The notes: a model not told the origin generated them from the letters alone. 64,000 nt of DNA from Blastococcus sp. CPCC 205250 (GCF_019799925.1 NZ_JABGCG010000014.1:1-64000); one strand, 5' to 3'. Positions 50,941 through 59,260 are shown, numbered from the stretch's first letter. Program-made: numbers and translations.

Positions 50941-50970
50941 GCGGCCCCCGTCCTCCGGGACGGGGGCCGC
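50941..50970. terminator. Hairpin terminator
   Basis: A 13-bp perfect stem (GCGGCCCCCGTCC / GGACGGGGGCCGC) with a 4-base loop, 37 bases after the coiled-coil membrane protein. Confidence 0.85.
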
Positions 50971-51060
50971 CGTGGCGTCTCACCCCGACGAGGTCTGTTC
51001 CCCCTGCGCCGCCGTGTCGATGTCCCTGTCACAGGAGTCGTCGACACGGAGGTCGCTGGG

Positions 51061-51363
51061 ATGGGCGGGAGCTCCGCGTGCTACCACGGCGGAACGGGCG
51101 GGTGCGCGGTCTGCGCGGGCCTCGACCGGCGCCGGCGCGCCGCCGAGGCGGTCCGCGGCCGCGAGTGGCGTGCCCGCTCCGGCGACGAGTGGACGGCGGC
51201 GCTGCAGGCCGCCCACCGACAGGAGCTCACCGAGCTCGCCGAGGAGCTCGACGACGAGCAGGCCACCCGCGAGCGCATCGCCCTGGTGCTGGCCCGCGAC
51301 GCCGGCCCGGCGGGCGGCTGGGCCCGCTGGACGCGCCGCCGGCGGGGCGGCTGGACGGCCTGA
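51061..51363 (+). CDS. Small C-x-H-G zinc-motif protein
   Basis: A 100-residue protein. Its N-terminus MGGSSACYHGGTGGCAVC matches that of the protein at 49902 position for position (Cys7, His9, Gly10, Gly13, Cys15, Cys18, then LDRRRR against LEQQRR). The rest is a short charged helical region (ELTELAEELDDEQATRERIAL) with no membrane part. It looks like a soluble, truncated relative. It has its own hairpin-isolated promoter region of about 90 bases. Confidence 0.75.
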   Translation: MGGSSACYHGGTGGCAVCAGLDRRRRAAEAVRGREWRARSGDEWTAALQAAHRQELTELAEELDDEQATRERIALVLARDAGPAGGWARWTRRRRGGWTA

Positions 51364-51466
51364 GGGAGGGCCCCTCGACGGGCGCGCACCCGGCTCGGTA
51401 GTTTCCGCGGACAACCTCCATGTGACGTCCGCCACCGGCCGGGCGTCCCCAGCCGAGGAGCGCAGC

Positions 51467-52696
51467 GTGGCGCAACCGTCCGCGGACGAGTCCATCGACG
51501 GGTTCCGCGCGCGCGTGCGGACCTGGTTCGCCGAGCACGTGGAGCTGACCGGCGGGGCGGGCGCCGAGTCCTTCGACGCCGTCGAGTCCGCCCGCCGCTT
51601 CCAGGCGGCGCTGTTCGACGGGCACCTGGCGGGGCTCACCTGGCCGGCGGAGTACGGCGGGCAGGGGCTCACCACCGCGCACCAGCTCGCCTTCAACGAG
51701 GAGGCCGAGCCCTACGTCGTCCCCACCATGCCGTTGCTCATCGGGCTGGGCATGTGTGCGCCGACGCTGCTGGAGAAGGGGACGCCGGAGCAGCGCGACC
51801 GGCACCTGGCGCGGATGCTGCGCGGCGACGAGGTCTGGTGCCAGCTGTTCAGCGAGCCGGGCGCGGGCTCCGACGTCGCCGGCCTGCGCACCCGCGCCGT
51901 CCGCGACGGCGAGGACTGGGTGGTCAACGGCCAGAAGGTGTGGACGTCGGGCGCGCACTACTCCGACTTCGGGCTGCTGCTGGCCCGCACGAACCCCGAC
52001 GTCCCCAAGCACCTCGGGCTGACGATGTTCGTCGTCGACATGCGCGCGCCGGGGGTGACGATCCGGCCGCTGCGGCAGATCACCGGCGGCAGCGGCTTCA
52101 ACGAGGTGTTCTTCGACGACGTGCACCTGCCCGGCGACGCCGTCGTGGGCGACGTCGACCGCGGGTGGCAGGCCGCCGTCACCACGCTGATGAACGAGCG
52201 GGTGTCCATCGGCGCGGGCGGCGGCGGGCTGGGCCGGCGGCTGGGCGGCGGGGAGTTCGCGGCGCTCGCCGACGTCGCCCGGCGCCGCGGCGGGCTGGCC
52301 GATCCCGTCCTGCGGCAGAGGCTGGCGTCGGTCTTCGTGGAGGAGCGGCTGCTGGAGCTGCTGTCGCAGCGGATCCGCGCCGACGTGCAGGCCGGCCGCA
52401 CCCCCGGACCGCAGGGGTCGGTGGCCAAGCTGGCCGGCGCGCAGTTGGCCCGGCACGCCGCCGAGGTCGGGCTGGACCTGCTCGGGGCCGGCGGCGCCGC
52501 GTGGACACCCGACGACGCCGACGCCGAGCGCTGGACGCAGGCCCTGCTCGGCGCGCCCGGCAACGCGATCGCCGGCGGGACGCCGGAGATCATGAAGAAC
52601 ATCCTCGGCGAGCGGGTGCTGGGCCTGCCCCGGGAGCCGGCGGTCGACCGCGACGTGCCCTTCCGCGAGCTGCGCGTGGGCGGGGGCCGGTCGTGA
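51467..52696 (+). CDS. Acyl-CoA dehydrogenase, long subunit
   Basis: A 409-residue acyl-CoA dehydrogenase. WCQLFSEPGAGSDVAGLRT and DWVVNGQKVWTSGAHYSDFG are the FAD-binding signature, and AIAGGTPEIMKNILGERVLGLPRE closes the protein. GTG at 51467 follows GAGGAG by 6 bases. It is the first of five genes linked by overlaps (SDR, second dehydrogenase, two hotdog proteins), a layout like the mycobacterial operons for steroid side chains or other bulky acyl-CoAs. It probably pairs with the 363-residue dehydrogenase. Confidence 0.92.
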   Translation: MAQPSADESIDGFRARVRTWFAEHVELTGGAGAESFDAVESARRFQAALFDGHLAGLTWPAEYGGQGLTTAHQLAFNEEAEPYVVPTMPLLIGLGMCAPTLLEKGTPEQRDRHLARMLRGDEVWCQLFSEPGAGSDVAGLRTRAVRDGEDWVVNGQKVWTSGAHYSDFGLLLARTNPDVPKHLGLTMFVVDMRAPGVTIRPLRQITGGSGFNEVFFDDVHLPGDAVVGDVDRGWQAAVTTLMNERVSIGAGGGGLGRRLGGGEFAALADVARRRGGLADPVLRQRLASVFVEERLLELLSQRIRADVQAGRTPGPQGSVAKLAGAQLARHAAEVGLDLLGAGGAAWTPDDADAERWTQALLGAPGNAIAGGTPEIMKNILGERVLGLPREPAVDRDVPFRELRVGGGRS

Positions 52697-53634
52697 GCCC
52701 GGACGGCGCCGGGGCGGGCGCGCTCGCCGGCCGGGTCGCCGTCGTCACCGGCGCCGGCCGGGGGATCGGGCGGCAGCACGCGCTGCTGTTCGCCGCCGAG
52801 GGTGCGCGGGTGGTGGTCAACGACCTGGGCTGCGCGCCGGACGGCACCGGCAGCGACCCGGTCGTCGCGCAGCGGGTGGTGGAGGAGATCCGCGCGGCCG
52901 GCGGCGAGGCGGTGGCCAGCACCCACGACGTCGCCGACCCCGACGGCGCCGCCCGGCTGGTGCAGACCGCGCTGGCCGAGTTCGGCGACCTGCACGTGCT
53001 GGTGAACAACGCCGGCATCCTGCGCGACCGGATGCTCGTGACCATGGAGGACGGCGACTGGGACGCCGTCCTGCGCACGCACCTGACCGGGCACTTCCTG
53101 CCGACCCGGGCCGCGGCGCAGCACTGGCGGGCGAAGTCCAAGGCCGGCCGGCCGGTGGAGGCGTCGGTGGTGTGCACGACGTCGGTGTCCGGGCTGTTCG
53201 GCATGGTGGGGCAGACGAACTACGGACCGGCCAAGAGCGGCGTGGCGACCTTCGCGATGATCGCCGCCGAGGAGCTGGGCCGCTACGGCGTGCGGGTCAA
53301 CGCGATCGCGCCCGCGGCCATGACCCGGCTGACCCAGCCGCCGGTCGACGGGCGGCTGCCGATGGAGGCGCCGCCCCCGGCCGACGACGGCGGGTTCGCG
53401 CCGTACGACCCGGGGCACGTGTCGCCGTTCGTCGGCTACCTGGCGACGCGGGACTGCCCGATCACCGGCCGCGTCTTCTACGTGCAGGGCGGCGGGGTGC
53501 ACCTGTTCCAGCCGTGGGCGGTGGTCGACGCGATCACCAAGACCGACGAGCGGTGGACCATCGCCGAACTGGAGAAGGAGGCGGCGCGCTTCGCGACCGT
53601 CGAGTTCCAGCTGAACCGGCCGCACTGGGGATGA
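52693..53634 (+). CDS. SDR, 17-beta-HSD type 4/3-hydroxyacyl-CoA dehydrogenase-like
   Basis: A 313-residue SDR with TGAGRGIGR, VVNDLGCAPDGTG (Asp for NAD), NNAGILRDRM, Ser in TTSVSG and Tyr177-x3-Lys181. The long insert and late segment match the dehydrogenase part of peroxisomal multifunctional enzyme 2, which oxidises (3R)-hydroxyacyl-CoA. It starts by GTGA overlap with the first dehydrogenase and ends by ATGA overlap with the second, so subunits are made in step. It would act after the hotdog hydratase pair. Confidence 0.9.
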   Translation: MSPDGAGAGALAGRVAVVTGAGRGIGRQHALLFAAEGARVVVNDLGCAPDGTGSDPVVAQRVVEEIRAAGGEAVASTHDVADPDGAARLVQTALAEFGDLHVLVNNAGILRDRMLVTMEDGDWDAVLRTHLTGHFLPTRAAAQHWRAKSKAGRPVEASVVCTTSVSGLFGMVGQTNYGPAKSGVATFAMIAAEELGRYGVRVNAIAPAAMTRLTQPPVDGRLPMEAPPPADDGGFAPYDPGHVSPFVGYLATRDCPITGRVFYVQGGGVHLFQPWAVVDAITKTDERWTIAELEKEAARFATVEFQLNRPHWG

Positions 53635-54722
53635 GCACGATGACCATGGCCGACGACCTGCGCGCCTCGGTGCGCGGGCTGCTGGAGTCGGCGGCCCCCG
53701 AGGCCGAGGTGCGGCGGATCGCGGACTCGCCGTCGGGGTTCGACGCCGGGCTGTGGGGCCGGCTGACCGGGATGGGGCTGCCCGGGATCGCCGTGCCGGA
53801 GGAGTTCGGCGGGGCGGGCGCGGGCTTCGCCGAGCTCGGCGTCGTCCTGGAGGAGGCCGGCCGGGCGCTGCTGCCGCTGCCGCTGCTCTCCACCGCCGTC
53901 CTGGGCGCCCAGGCGCTGCTGCTGTCGGGGGACACCGAAGCGCAGGCGACGTGCCTGCCGCAGCTGGCCGAGGGGCGGCTGCGCGTCGCGGTGGGCGGCC
54001 TGGGTCGCGCCGCGTGCTCGGCGGTGGCCGGGCCGCGGGGCTGGCTGCTGGACGGCATCGTCGACGGCGTGCTCGACGGCGCCGGCGCCGACCTGCTGCT
54101 GGTGTTCGCGACGGCCGACGAGGGGCTGACGCTGTTCGCCGTCGAGGCCTCGGCGCCGGGCCTGTCCCGGACGCCGCTGCGCACGCTCGACCTCACCCGC
54201 CGGCAGGCGCGGGTGGAGCTGCACGCGAGCCCGGCGACGCTGATCGGCACGGCCGGCGACGGCGACCGGGTGGCGGCGGCGGTGCTGGACCGGGCGCTGG
54301 CGGCGATGGCGGCCGAGCAGGTCGGCGGCGCGCAGCGGGTGCTGGAGATGGCCGTGGAGTACGCACGGACGCGCTACCAGTTCGGCCGGGCGATCGGCTC
54401 GTTCCAGGCGATCAAGCACCGGTGCGCCGACATGCTCATCGACGTCGAGCGGGCCCGGGTGGCGGCGGACGCGGCGCTGGCCGCCGTCGACGCCGGCACC
54501 CCGGACCTCCCGGTGGCCGCGCGGGTCGCCGGCACGTTCTGCGGCGAGGCGTTCTTCTTGGCGGCGGCGGCGAACATCCAGGTGCACGGCGGCATCGGCT
54601 TCACCTGGGAGCACCCGGCGCACCTGTACTACCGGCGGGCGAAGAGCTCGCAGCTGTTGTTCGGGTCGCCCGACGAGCACCGGGAGGCGCTGATGCGGTT
54701 GTGGGAGGGCTCGCGTGGCTGA
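53631..54722 (+). CDS. Acyl-CoA dehydrogenase, short subunit
   Basis: A 363-residue dehydrogenase family protein with PGIAVPEEFGGAGAG, YARTRYQFGRAIGSFQAIKHRCADM (in part) and NIQVHGGIGFTWEHPAHLYYRRAK; the Glu in TWEHP is a candidate base. It is shorter than and divergent from the 409-residue protein in the same operon. Together they probably make an alpha2-beta2 enzyme, as for the FadE28-FadE29 complex. Confidence 0.9.
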   Translation: MSTMTMADDLRASVRGLLESAAPEAEVRRIADSPSGFDAGLWGRLTGMGLPGIAVPEEFGGAGAGFAELGVVLEEAGRALLPLPLLSTAVLGAQALLLSGDTEAQATCLPQLAEGRLRVAVGGLGRAACSAVAGPRGWLLDGIVDGVLDGAGADLLLVFATADEGLTLFAVEASAPGLSRTPLRTLDLTRRQARVELHASPATLIGTAGDGDRVAAAVLDRALAAMAAEQVGGAQRVLEMAVEYARTRYQFGRAIGSFQAIKHRCADMLIDVERARVAADAALAAVDAGTPDLPVAARVAGTFCGEAFFLAAAANIQVHGGIGFTWEHPAHLYYRRAKSSQLLFGSPDEHREALMRLWEGSRG

Positions 54723-55179
54723 TCGGCGGTTCCCGGTGGAGGCCGGGCACGTGCTGGTGTTCCGGCGGGCGATCGGCGATCCCGCCGCCGTCTACGACGC
54801 CGAGGCCGTCGCGCCGCCGACGTTCGTGGCGGCCGGGGCGCAGTTCGACCCGGACAACCCGATGCGGCCCAGACCGGGGGAGCCGTGGACGGGGTCGGGC
54901 CGGACCCGGAGCGGGACAGCGGGCGCCAACGGCGGCGGTGGCGCGTCGACGCTGCACGCCGAGCAGCACTTCACCTACCACCGCCCGGTGCGGGCCGGGG
55001 ACGTGCTGACGGCCTCGAGCCGCCCCGGAGGGGAGTGGACCAAGGAGGGCCGGCGCGGCGGCACGCTGCGGTTCACCGAGTTCGTCACGGAGTACCGCGA
55101 CGGGTCCGGCGAGCTGGTGGTGACGGCCCGGTCGGTGGCGGTGATGACGTCGCACGCGCCATCGTCCGGGGAGGCGTGA
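54715..55179 (+). CDS. Hotdog-fold dehydratase subunit (MaoC-like N-terminal type)
   Basis: A 154-residue hotdog protein of the FAS1-dehydratase type: FPVEAGHVLVFRRAIGD, APPTFVAAGAQF and LHAEQHFTYHRPVRAGD. It lacks the Asp/His catalytic pair and resembles the non-catalytic partner (HadA/HadC or ChsH1-like). GTG at 54715 overlaps the previous gene by 8 bases. It should pair with the next gene product. Confidence 0.85.
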   Translation: MADRRFPVEAGHVLVFRRAIGDPAAVYDAEAVAPPTFVAAGAQFDPDNPMRPRPGEPWTGSGRTRSGTAGANGGGGASTLHAEQHFTYHRPVRAGDVLTASSRPGGEWTKEGRRGGTLRFTEFVTEYRDGSGELVVTARSVAVMTSHAPSSGEA

Positions 55180-55589
55180 TGGCGCTGCGGCGGGCGGAGG
55201 TCGAGGTCGGCGTCACCCGGGAGGTCACCGTCGTCGACGACCTCACCCGGACGCAGATCGTCATGTACGCAGGGGCGTCGGGGGACTACAACCCGCTGCA
55301 CACCGACGAGGTGTTCGCGACGCAGGTGGCGGGGTTCCCGGGGGTGTTCGCGCACGGGATGCTCACGATGGGCCTGACCGGGCGGGCGCTCACCGAGTGG
55401 GTGGGGGAGGAGCGGCTGCTGGCCTTCGGCGTGCAGTTCCGCGGGCAGGTGTGGCCCGGGGACACGCTGACCACGACGCTGACGGTCACCGCGGTGCACG
55501 AGGACTCGGTGGACCTCGACGTGCGGACCGCCAACCAGGACGGCCGCGAGGTCGTCGTCGGCACCGCGTCGGCGCGGCTGGACCCCTGA
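55179..55589 (+). CDS. MaoC-family enoyl-CoA hydratase, catalytic subunit
   Basis: A 136-residue MaoC protein with the hydratase-2 motif AGASGDYNPLHTD (Asp36, His41) and FAHGMLTMGLTGR. It is the catalytic half of a probable heterodimer with the preceding hotdog protein and would hydrate the enoyl-CoA made by the dehydrogenases to the (3R)-hydroxyacyl-CoA for the SDR. ATG overlaps the previous stop by one base. Confidence 0.92.
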   Translation: MALRRAEVEVGVTREVTVVDDLTRTQIVMYAGASGDYNPLHTDEVFATQVAGFPGVFAHGMLTMGLTGRALTEWVGEERLLAFGVQFRGQVWPGDTLTTTLTVTAVHEDSVDLDVRTANQDGREVVVGTASARLDP

Positions 55590-55609
55590 GCAGCAACCCC
55601 TATTGACAC

Positions 55610-55634
55610 GTTCAGGTGACGTTCAGCTCGTTCA
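55610..55634. promoter_or_regulatory. GTTCA direct repeats (possible PHO box)
   Basis: GTTCA occurs at 55610, 55621 and 55630. The first two are exactly 11 bases apart, the spacing of PhoP-binding direct repeats in actinomycetes. TTGACA at 55603 could be a -35 element. They lie 36-60 bases before the membrane-protein start. Confidence 0.35.
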
Positions 55635-55669
55635 CAGGTAGAGCTGGCCCTGAGGGGTATCGGGGGGCC

Positions 55670-56182
55670 ATGGCATCTGCAGATTCTCCCGGCCACACGT
55701 CGGACCGCGGGCTCGGACACGAGCGCAAGGCGAGCCCCACCGGGGCGTATGTCGCCGCTGCCGGCGTCGTCATCTTCACGATCGCCGTGTTCCTCGACTG
55801 GTTCACGGTCCCTGACGCCGACGAGTCGGTGTCGGGCTACAACACCGACGGGGTCATCCCCTTCACCGCGTACCTCGGCATCGGCCTGGTCGTCGCGCTC
55901 CTCTACGCGATCAGCCGTGCGCGTGGCCGCCAGCACCGCGGCCTCACCCTGGCCACCATGGCGGTGGGCATCGCCGCGGTGCTCCTGTCGCTGAGCAACC
56001 TCTTCAACGCCACCGGCATCCCGGACAGCGATGTCGAGCTCGACGTCTCGATCGGCGTCTGGATCGCCCTGCTCGGCAGCATCGTGTGGTCCATCGGTGC
56101 CGGCCTGCTGGCCAAGGAGCCCGAGGGCGACGACGACTGGCACGGCGCCCGCGACACCCTGGGCCACGGCCACAACCACTGA
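55670..56182 (+). CDS. Four-helix membrane protein, His-rich end
   Basis: A 170-residue integral membrane protein with about four helices (AAAGVVIFTIAVFLDWF, FTAYLGIGLVVALLYAI, LTLATMAVGIAAVLLSLS, IGVWIALLGSIVWSIGAGLL). A charged N-terminus and a C-terminus ending GHGHNH that could bind metal. No family is named with confidence. ATG at 55670 is chosen. Confidence 0.75.
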   Translation: MASADSPGHTSDRGLGHERKASPTGAYVAAAGVVIFTIAVFLDWFTVPDADESVSGYNTDGVIPFTAYLGIGLVVALLYAISRARGRQHRGLTLATMAVGIAAVLLSLSNLFNATGIPDSDVELDVSIGVWIALLGSIVWSIGAGLLAKEPEGDDDWHGARDTLGHGHNH

Positions 56183-56226
56183 TCACCTGATCGACGGGGG
56201 CCGCAGCGTCGCGGTCCCGACTCCAT

Positions 56227-56262
56227 GAACAGCCGCCCGGGCCTCGGCCCGGGCGGCTGTTC
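56227..56262. terminator. Strong bidirectional hairpin
   Basis: A 17-bp perfect stem (GAACAGCCGCCCGGGCC and complement) with a TC loop between convergent genes. Confidence 0.88.
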
Positions 56263-56277
56263 GTCGTCCGGGCCGGC

Positions 56278-57564
56278 TCAGCCGACGAGGAAGGCCGACG
56301 AGGCCCACTCCCGGTCGTCGCAGATGCCGGTGGCCAGGAGCGACGCGCCGTCGGTGGCCAGCTCGACGTCGGCGAACGAGGCGCTGGTCGCACAGAGCGG
56401 CACCTCGCCGACCGTCCCGCCGGTGACGAGGTCGATGGCCGCGAGGGTCGCCGGGGCGCCGGTACGGGTGAGCGGCACGTAGGCGAGGCGGCCGGTGGGG
56501 TCGGTGGCGATGCCGGTGGGCATGAAGGACGACGTCAGCGGCCGGGTGTCGGCGACCTCGCCGTCGCGGACCACCACGAGGCGGTACTGCTCGTTGCCGG
56601 CGGTCCGCAGGGTCACGGCGACGACGGCGGTGCCGTCGGCGGTGACCGCCAGGTCGGTCGCGCTCGCCGACGCGGCGTCGGGTGCGAGCTCGACCGGGTC
56701 GCCGACCTGGTCCAGGTCCGCGTCGAGGTCCACGACGTACAGGCGGCCCGCGGCGCCGTCGTCCTCGGAGCGGACCGACACCAGCGCGGTGACCCCGCCC
56801 GCGGGACGGGCCTCGACGGCGTCGACGCTGACGATCCCGGGCACGCCGAGCTCCAGGACCGTCTGCGCGTGGACGGCGCCGCTGGTGACGTCGACCGCTG
56901 CCAGGTGCGAGCCGAGGACCTGGGTGCTGCCGAACCAGGAGTAGCCGAGGTAGGCGGTGGCGCCGTCCGGGGAGAGGGCGAGCGAGCCGCCCTTCTGGCC
57001 GCCGTAGGAGTGCGTCCACTGCACGGCCTCGGGCAGGGCGGCGCCGGGGCGCACGGCGAACAGGCCCAGGTCCTCGTCGGGGGAGGAGACGTTCGTCGAG
57101 CGGCCGAGGACGACCGCGGTGCCGTCGGGCGCGACTGCCACGTCCGCGCCGAACTCCAGCGTCGAGAACTGCCACGCGTTGCGGCCGCCCCGTGCGGCGT
57201 CGTCGGCGGGCCGGAAGACCCGGAACAGGTGGGCCGACGCGGAGCTGCCGTCGACCGCGCCGGCGACGGTGACGAACCCGCCGGCCGGGTGGGCGGCGGC
57301 GGCGAAGGGGACGAAGCCCGGCGCGACGTCGAGGGGCGACTCGTCGAGGGCGGTGGTGAACGGCCGCGCGGCTGGAGCGCTGGGGACCGCGCCCGTCGTG
57401 TCCTGGGCGACCTCACTGCCTCCCGCGGCAGCCGCCCCGTTCCCGGCAGCCGCCCCGTTCCCGGCGGGCGTGGCGGCACCGTCGACGGTGTCGGCGCAGC
57501 CGGACAGGGCGGTCACGGTGACGGCGGCGAGGGCGAGTGCGGCGGCGCGGGCGCGGGAGGGCAC
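56278..57564 (-). CDS. Beta-propeller lipoprotein, paralogue 2
   Basis: A 428-residue lipoprotein. The lipobox is LSGC, followed by an Ala/Gly linker that contains a short tandem duplication (NGAAAGNGAAA). Blades carry VAPDGTAVVLG, ALSPDGATAYLGYS and AVTADGTAVVAV. A late Cys pair is seen in PLCATS and GICDDRE. Overall plan and late VPLC/TLCEG region match the lipoprotein at 44229-45446. GTG at 57564 is chosen. Confidence 0.85.
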   Translation of the reverse strand: MPSRARAAALALAAVTVTALSGCADTVDGAATPAGNGAAAGNGAAAAGGSEVAQDTTGAVPSAPAARPFTTALDESPLDVAPGFVPFAAAAHPAGGFVTVAGAVDGSSASAHLFRVFRPADDAARGGRNAWQFSTLEFGADVAVAPDGTAVVLGRSTNVSSPDEDLGLFAVRPGAALPEAVQWTHSYGGQKGGSLALSPDGATAYLGYSWFGSTQVLGSHLAAVDVTSGAVHAQTVLELGVPGIVSVDAVEARPAGGVTALVSVRSEDDGAAGRLYVVDLDADLDQVGDPVELAPDAASASATDLAVTADGTAVVAVTLRTAGNEQYRLVVVRDGEVADTRPLTSSFMPTGIATDPTGRLAYVPLTRTGAPATLAAIDLVTGGTVGEVPLCATSASFADVELATDGASLLATGICDDREWASSAFLVG

Positions 57565-57731
57565 GGCGGGTCCTGTCCTTGACGGGTCTGACGTCGTCCC
57601 ATCGGCGTCCCGGCCCGCCGAGCACCGTGCTGTGCAGCGTCGTGCCACCCGGGAGGGGGAGGGCTCCTCGGACTCCTCGGGGCGGGGAGGATGGCCACGG
57701 TCCGCATCCGAGCAGCGAGGAGGAAGCGCCC

Positions 57732-58601
57732 ATGGCGCCGTCAGGCGAGCACCCCGACCGCTCGGTGCGGCCGATCGAGGAGTCGGTGCGCACCGACCTC
57801 ACCGGCGCGATGAGCTACGGCCGCTACCTGGACCTCGAGCGGCTGCTGGGCGCGCAGCACCCGGTCAGCTCTCCTGAGCACCACGACGAGCTGCTGTTCA
57901 TCGTGCAGCACCAGACGAGCGAGCTGTGGCTGAAGCTGGTGCTGCACGAGCTGCGGGCCGCCCGGGCGTACCTGGCGTCGGACGCGGTGGGGGCGGCGCT
58001 CAAGTCGCTGGCCCGCGTGAAGAACATCCAGCGGACGCTGACCGAGCAATGGTCGGTGCTGGCCACCCTGACGCCGCGGGAGTACGCGCAGTTCCGCGGG
58101 GACCTGGGCAACGCGTCGGGCTTCCAGTCGGCGCAGTACCGGGCGGTGGAGTTCATCCTCGGCAACAAGAACGCCGCGATGCTCAAGGTGTTCTACAGCG
58201 AGCCCGAGGCGCAGGAGGTGCTCGCCGAGCTGCTGGACTCGCCGACGCTCTACGACGAGTTCCTCGCGCTGCTGGCCCGGCTCGGGTTCGCCGTCCCGGC
58301 GCAGGTCCTGGAGCGGGACAAGCGCGAGCCGTGGCGCTTCGAGCCGGCCCTGGTCCCGATCTTCCGGCAGATCTACGAGTCCGAGGACACGCCGTGGCGG
58401 GTGTACGAGGCCTGCGAGAGCCTCGTCGACGTCGAGGACAACTTCCAGCTGTGGCGGTTCCGGCACGTGCTGACCGTCCGCCGCACGATCGGCGCGAAGA
58501 CGGGCACCGGGGGCTCGTCGGGCCTGGGCTTCCTGCAGCGCGCGCTGGACCTGACGTTCTTCCCCGAGCTCTACGCCGTCCGCACCGAGATCGGCACCTG
58601 A
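57732..58601 (+). CDS. kynA: Tryptophan 2,3-dioxygenase
   Basis: A 289-residue heme dioxygenase opening the indole ring of L-tryptophan to N-formylkynurenine. Key residues: His60 in FIVQHQTSELWLK, RGDLGNASGFQSAQYR, and the proximal heme His245 in RFRHVLTVRRTIGAKTGTGG, whose flexible loop is intact. ATG at 57732 follows GAGGAGGAAG. No kynureninase or formamidase gene is nearby, so it stands alone. A hairpin follows. Confidence 0.96.
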   Translation: MAPSGEHPDRSVRPIEESVRTDLTGAMSYGRYLDLERLLGAQHPVSSPEHHDELLFIVQHQTSELWLKLVLHELRAARAYLASDAVGAALKSLARVKNIQRTLTEQWSVLATLTPREYAQFRGDLGNASGFQSAQYRAVEFILGNKNAAMLKVFYSEPEAQEVLAELLDSPTLYDEFLALLARLGFAVPAQVLERDKREPWRFEPALVPIFRQIYESEDTPWRVYEACESLVDVEDNFQLWRFRHVLTVRRTIGAKTGTGGSSGLGFLQRALDLTFFPELYAVRTEIGT

Positions 58602-58606
58602 GGCCG

Positions 58607-58635
58607 GCCGGGGCCGGCGCGGAGCCGGCCCCGGC
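58607..58635. terminator. Hairpin terminator
   Basis: A 12-bp perfect stem (GCCGGGGCCGGC / GCCGGCCCCGGC) with a 5-base loop between tryptophan dioxygenase and a convergent gene. Confidence 0.82.
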
Positions 58636-58639
58636 GGGA

Positions 58640-59260
58640 CTAGACCGTCTCGGGGACCCGCAGGTGGGAGAGGACGACGTCCATCTCGGCGACGTCCAGC
58701 ACCCGCGCGCCGACCGCGCCGGTGAACTCCTGCCGCATCATCCGCGACCGGTCGCGCGAGGCCTCCAGCGCCGCCCGGCTGTGGAAGGTGACGGTGCCGA
58801 CCACCCGGTCGGTGGCACGGTCGGCCAGGAGGCTCAGGCTGCAGAAGTTGGGCAGGTCCTGGATCAGTGGCATCAGGGTGGTCCGGTAGGCGTCGAGGAA
58901 CCGGTCCAGCTGCCCGGTGGGGACCTGTGCCCACGTGACCCGCGCCGCGCCGTGGTCGCGGACGGCGTGCTGGCGGTGCAGGACGGCGACCTCCCACTCC
59001 TGCACCTCGGGCTCACCGCCGAAGGTCGCGACCAGGCGCTCGCGCATCGGGTGCACGAGGTCGGCGCTGGCGCGCATCGACTCCTCGTCGCGCCAGGACG
59101 ACGTGGCGATGCAGCGGCCGGTGTCCCGGTCGACCATCAGGGACAGGCCGACGGAACCTGGCATCTCCTGGATGGCGGGCATCGCCTCCTCGCGCATGTA
59201 GCTGATGCCCGCGTCGATGGCCGCGGTGCTCCCGCGGATGGTGGTGGATCGGGCGTACAC
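58640..59260 (-). CDS. Two-domain dimeric alpha-beta-barrel protein, paralogue 2
   Basis: A 206-residue protein identical in length to the one at 32723-33343 and similar throughout (MYARSTTI, GSVGLSLMVDRDTGRCI, ASADLVHPMRERL, NFCSLSLLADRATDR, HLRVPETV at the end). Two monooxygenase-like half repeats are visible. GTG at 59260 with GGAGAGGAG upstream. Function unknown; nearness to a heme dioxygenase is suggestive only. Confidence 0.85.
   Translation of the reverse strand: MYARSTTIRGSTAAIDAGISYMREEAMPAIQEMPGSVGLSLMVDRDTGRCIATSSWRDEESMRASADLVHPMRERLVATFGGEPEVQEWEVAVLHRQHAVRDHGAARVTWAQVPTGQLDRFLDAYRTTLMPLIQDLPNFCSLSLLADRATDRVVGTVTFHSRAALEASRDRSRMMRQEFTGAVGARVLDVAEMDVVLSHLRVPETV

Noticed and set aside
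47055..51047. 1330-codon open frame on the minus strand
   Set aside because: It runs antisense to five well-supported plus-strand genes and is of Arg/Gly/Ala-rich shadow composition.
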